A DNA stretch of 36,665 nucleotides from a virus. How positions within the stretch are numbered: position 1 is the stretch's first letter; the number at the start of each line of letters is the position of its first letter. The stretch is from the IMG/VR virus record IMGVR_UViG_3300044800_000058, positions 1-36,665 of that record. The stretch is one strand, 5' to 3'. Under the pieces are notes generated by a model. That model had not been told where the DNA came from and did no database searches. It worked only from the letters and a program-made list of their open reading frames with translations. Shown piece after piece: positions 35,726-36,665 of this stretch. The position numbers and the translations under genes are program-made.

Positions 35726-35884
35726 ATGCCGCTCAGAAGATACATGACATCATTAATACTACAGCCCGTTTCTCTAAAGAAGAATAAGAAGCGGCGACGC
35801 AAAGCCATATATTGGCTGTTCATGAGTATCATCGCTGCCGTAACCTATCTGCTGCTCTACTTCGCGGGAATGGTGAGATCATGA
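35726..35884 (+). CDS. Small early membrane protein (52 aa)
   Basis: The ribosome binding site GAGGAGGGAAAATAAT is ideal. The product has a basic N-terminal half (VSLKKNKKRRRKAI) and a C-terminal membrane segment (YWLFMSIIAAVTYLLLYFAG). It is coupled to the next gene by ATGA. No family recognised. Together with the two preceding genes it makes a run of three small membrane proteins in the early operon. Confidence 0.65.
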   Translation: MPLRRYMTSLILQPVSLKKNKKRRRKAIYWLFMSIIAAVTYLLLYFAGMVRS

Positions 35885-36135
35885 AGTGGCCCAAATCCGC
35901 ACATACGACCGTCCATGGCGTCCTGCAGTCGATAAAGGAGCGAACAGGGCAGTCCTATATCATTGCTGTCTGTATACGCTGTGATGAAGTTCGGGGCATA
36001 AAGGATGGCAAGGGCGTGACAGGGATTTCGTACGGTTTTTGTCCCGACTGCGCGGTACTTTACCGCGCAGAGAACATGTTGACAATAACCGAACCGGAAG
36101 GGGGGAAGGGAGAAAATAAATGCAAGAAGTTATAA
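35881..36135 (+). CDS. Zinc-ribbon early protein (84 aa)
   Basis: The product contains SYIIAVCIRCDEVRGIKDGK and FCPDCAVLYRAENM, a C-x2-C ... C-x2-C zinc ribbon (Cys residues near 26, 29, 54 and 57). The N-terminal HTTVHGVLQSIKERTGQ is a helix. Its C-terminal half is copied as the mini-ORF at 954-1031. The 48-bp identical segment with a perfect hairpin lies here at 36040-36087. Its last 16 bases overlap the start of the GNASV gene. The ATG overlaps the previous stop. Function unknown; such proteins often bind RNA, DNA or host polymerase. Confidence 0.72.
   Translation: MKWPKSAHTTVHGVLQSIKERTGQSYIIAVCIRCDEVRGIKDGKGVTGISYGFCPDCAVLYRAENMLTITEPEGGKGENKCKKL
36040..36087 (+). repeat. 48-bp direct repeat, copy B, with perfect hairpin
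   Basis: Identical to 966-1013. The hairpin arms are at 36048-36057 and 36061-36070, 10 bp with a 3-base loop. Here it encodes part of the intact zinc-ribbon protein and lies upstream of the GNASV gene, while copy A lies downstream of that gene on the circular map. Confidence 0.95.
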
Positions 36136-36665
36136 TTAATACCCAAGCGGAAATGGACAGGGTTAAGGTCGATTTTGACGGCATCATAAAAGTGCTCGGT
36201 ATCGGTATCCGCGTGAAAATTAAATATCGCCATCGCGTGGTGGCCCGGGGAAATGCGTCCGTGAAGGCCTGGGGAAATGCGTCCGTGGTGGCCTGGGGAA
36301 ATGCGTCCGTGGAGGCCCGGGGAAATGCGTCCGTGGTGGCCTGGGGAAATGCGTCCGTGGAGGCCCGGGTAAATGCGTCCGTGGTGGCCGCGGGAAATGC
36401 GTTCGTGGTGGTCTGGGAAAATGCGTCCGTGGTGGCCCGGGGAAATGCGTCCGTGGAGGCCCGGGGAAATGCGTCCGTGGTGGCCCGGGAAAATGCGTCC
36501 GTGGAGGCCCGGGGAAATGCGTCCGTGAAGGCCTGGGGAAATGCGTCCGTGGAGGCCCGGGGAAATGCGTCCGTGGTGGCCCGGGAAAATGCGTCCGTGG
36601 AGACCTGGGAAAATGCGTCCGTGGTGGCCTGGGGAAATGCGTCCGTGGTGGCCTGGGGAAATGCG
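36120..36665 (+). CDS. GNASV-repeat protein, N-terminal part
   Basis: The ATG follows GGGGGGAAGGGAGAAAATAA. The first ~40 residues (MQEVIINTQAEMDRVKVDFD, GIIKVLGIGIRVKIKYRHR) form a short alpha/beta lead-in known to me from phage repeat proteins that start M-x-E-x-I-I-N-T-Q. Then 17 full 8-residue units and a partial one run to the last base, in frame (182 codons). The frame continues at base 1, where the last 54 codons of this segment match the first 54 almost exactly. One unit has an A-F substitution and one has V in place of G. No membrane segment or signal peptide. The repeat could form a beta-solenoid; this is inference. Confidence 0.85.
   Translation, partial: MQEVIINTQAEMDRVKVDFDGIIKVLGIGIRVKIKYRHRVVARGNASVKAWGNASVVAWGNASVEARGNASVVAWGNASVEARVNASVVAAGNAFVVVWENASVVARGNASVEARGNASVVARENASVEARGNASVKAWGNASVEARGNASVVARENASVETWENASVVAWGNASVVAWGNA
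36240..36665 (+). repeat. 24-bp tandem repeat array, right part (17.75 units)
   Basis: Units are the same 24-base type as at 1-408. Only two of the core bases vary in rare units (GTTCGTG at 36400-36407 region; GGGTAAAT at 36368-36374). Merged with the left part after removing the overlap, the array has about 28 units, though assembly may have collapsed or expanded it. Confidence 0.97.
36504..36665 (+). other. Terminal overlap with bases 1-162
   Basis: Aligned without gaps, 36504-36665 and 1-162 differ only at the third codon of one repeat unit (TGG here, GCG at 127-129; two mismatches). This is the expected pattern for the joined ends of a circular or circularly permuted molecule, or for two loci of the same array family. 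Confidence 0.85.

Overview
The window looks like the essentially complete genome of a tailed phage with an HK97-type head and a long, lambda-like (siphovirus) tail. It was probably assembled from a circular or circularly permuted molecule. The first 162 bases and the last 162 bases match except for two positions, and both ends lie inside one repeat-rich gene. Closing the overlap gives a circle of about 36.5 kb. The host is probably a Gram-negative bacterium: two structural-module proteins carry Sec-type signal peptides, and most genes have strong GGAGG-type ribosome binding sites. I cannot name the host from sequence alone. No integrase, recombinase, ParA or plasmid replication gene is visible, so lysogeny by integration is not supported, although a small Cro/CI-like regulator is present.

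Layout, read as a circle. A divergent control region lies at about 34,977-35,280 and holds a sigma70-like promoter and three related operator-like sites. From it a rightward (plus) early operon runs 35,278 to 36,665, through the artificial end, to about 4,792. It encodes three small membrane proteins, a zinc ribbon, a giant-repeat protein built from 8-residue GNASV units, a PD-(D/E)XK nuclease, a coiled-coil protein, a candidate single-strand annealing or recombination protein, a DUF3820-like protein, and a truncated ASCH-domain gene.

A leftward (minus) unit runs from the regulator at 34,976 down to 4,982. In order of transcription it holds: regulator, VRR-NUC nuclease, small HTH-like protein, DNA cytosine methyltransferase (with a long conserved-looking ORF in another frame), replication protein, small membrane and coiled-coil genes, HNH nuclease, terminase small and large subunits, small zinc-ribbon and HTH proteins, portal, prohead protease, major capsid, decoration-like and beta-helix head proteins, head-tail connectors, a second HNH gene, tail terminator, major tail protein, an embedded tRNA with anticodon CAU, the tail assembly chaperone pair made by a -1 frameshift, a gp10-like protein, tape measure, distal tail proteins, a third HNH gene, tail-tip protein with an SPRY domain, tail fibre/spike proteins, and the lysis module (SleB-like hydrolase, YiiX-like peptidase, membrane proteins).

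The two transcription units converge at about 4,790-4,990, at a GC-rich hairpin. Both terminal genes there are damaged: the ASCH gene is truncated, and the membrane-protein gene carries a duplicated piece of the tape measure 3' end. Genes are very tightly packed. Many start codons overlap the preceding stop (ATGA or TGATG), which helped to choose starts and to find several genes shorter than 60 codons.

Points most worth a second look: the GNASV array, flanked by 48-bp direct repeats that each contain a perfect 10-bp-stem hairpin; the second coding frame inside the methyltransferase; the tRNA inside the tail operon; the A7 frameshift site with a downstream hairpin; hidden mini zinc-ribbon genes; and an 11-bp-phased repeat between the head genes and a small HTH gene.
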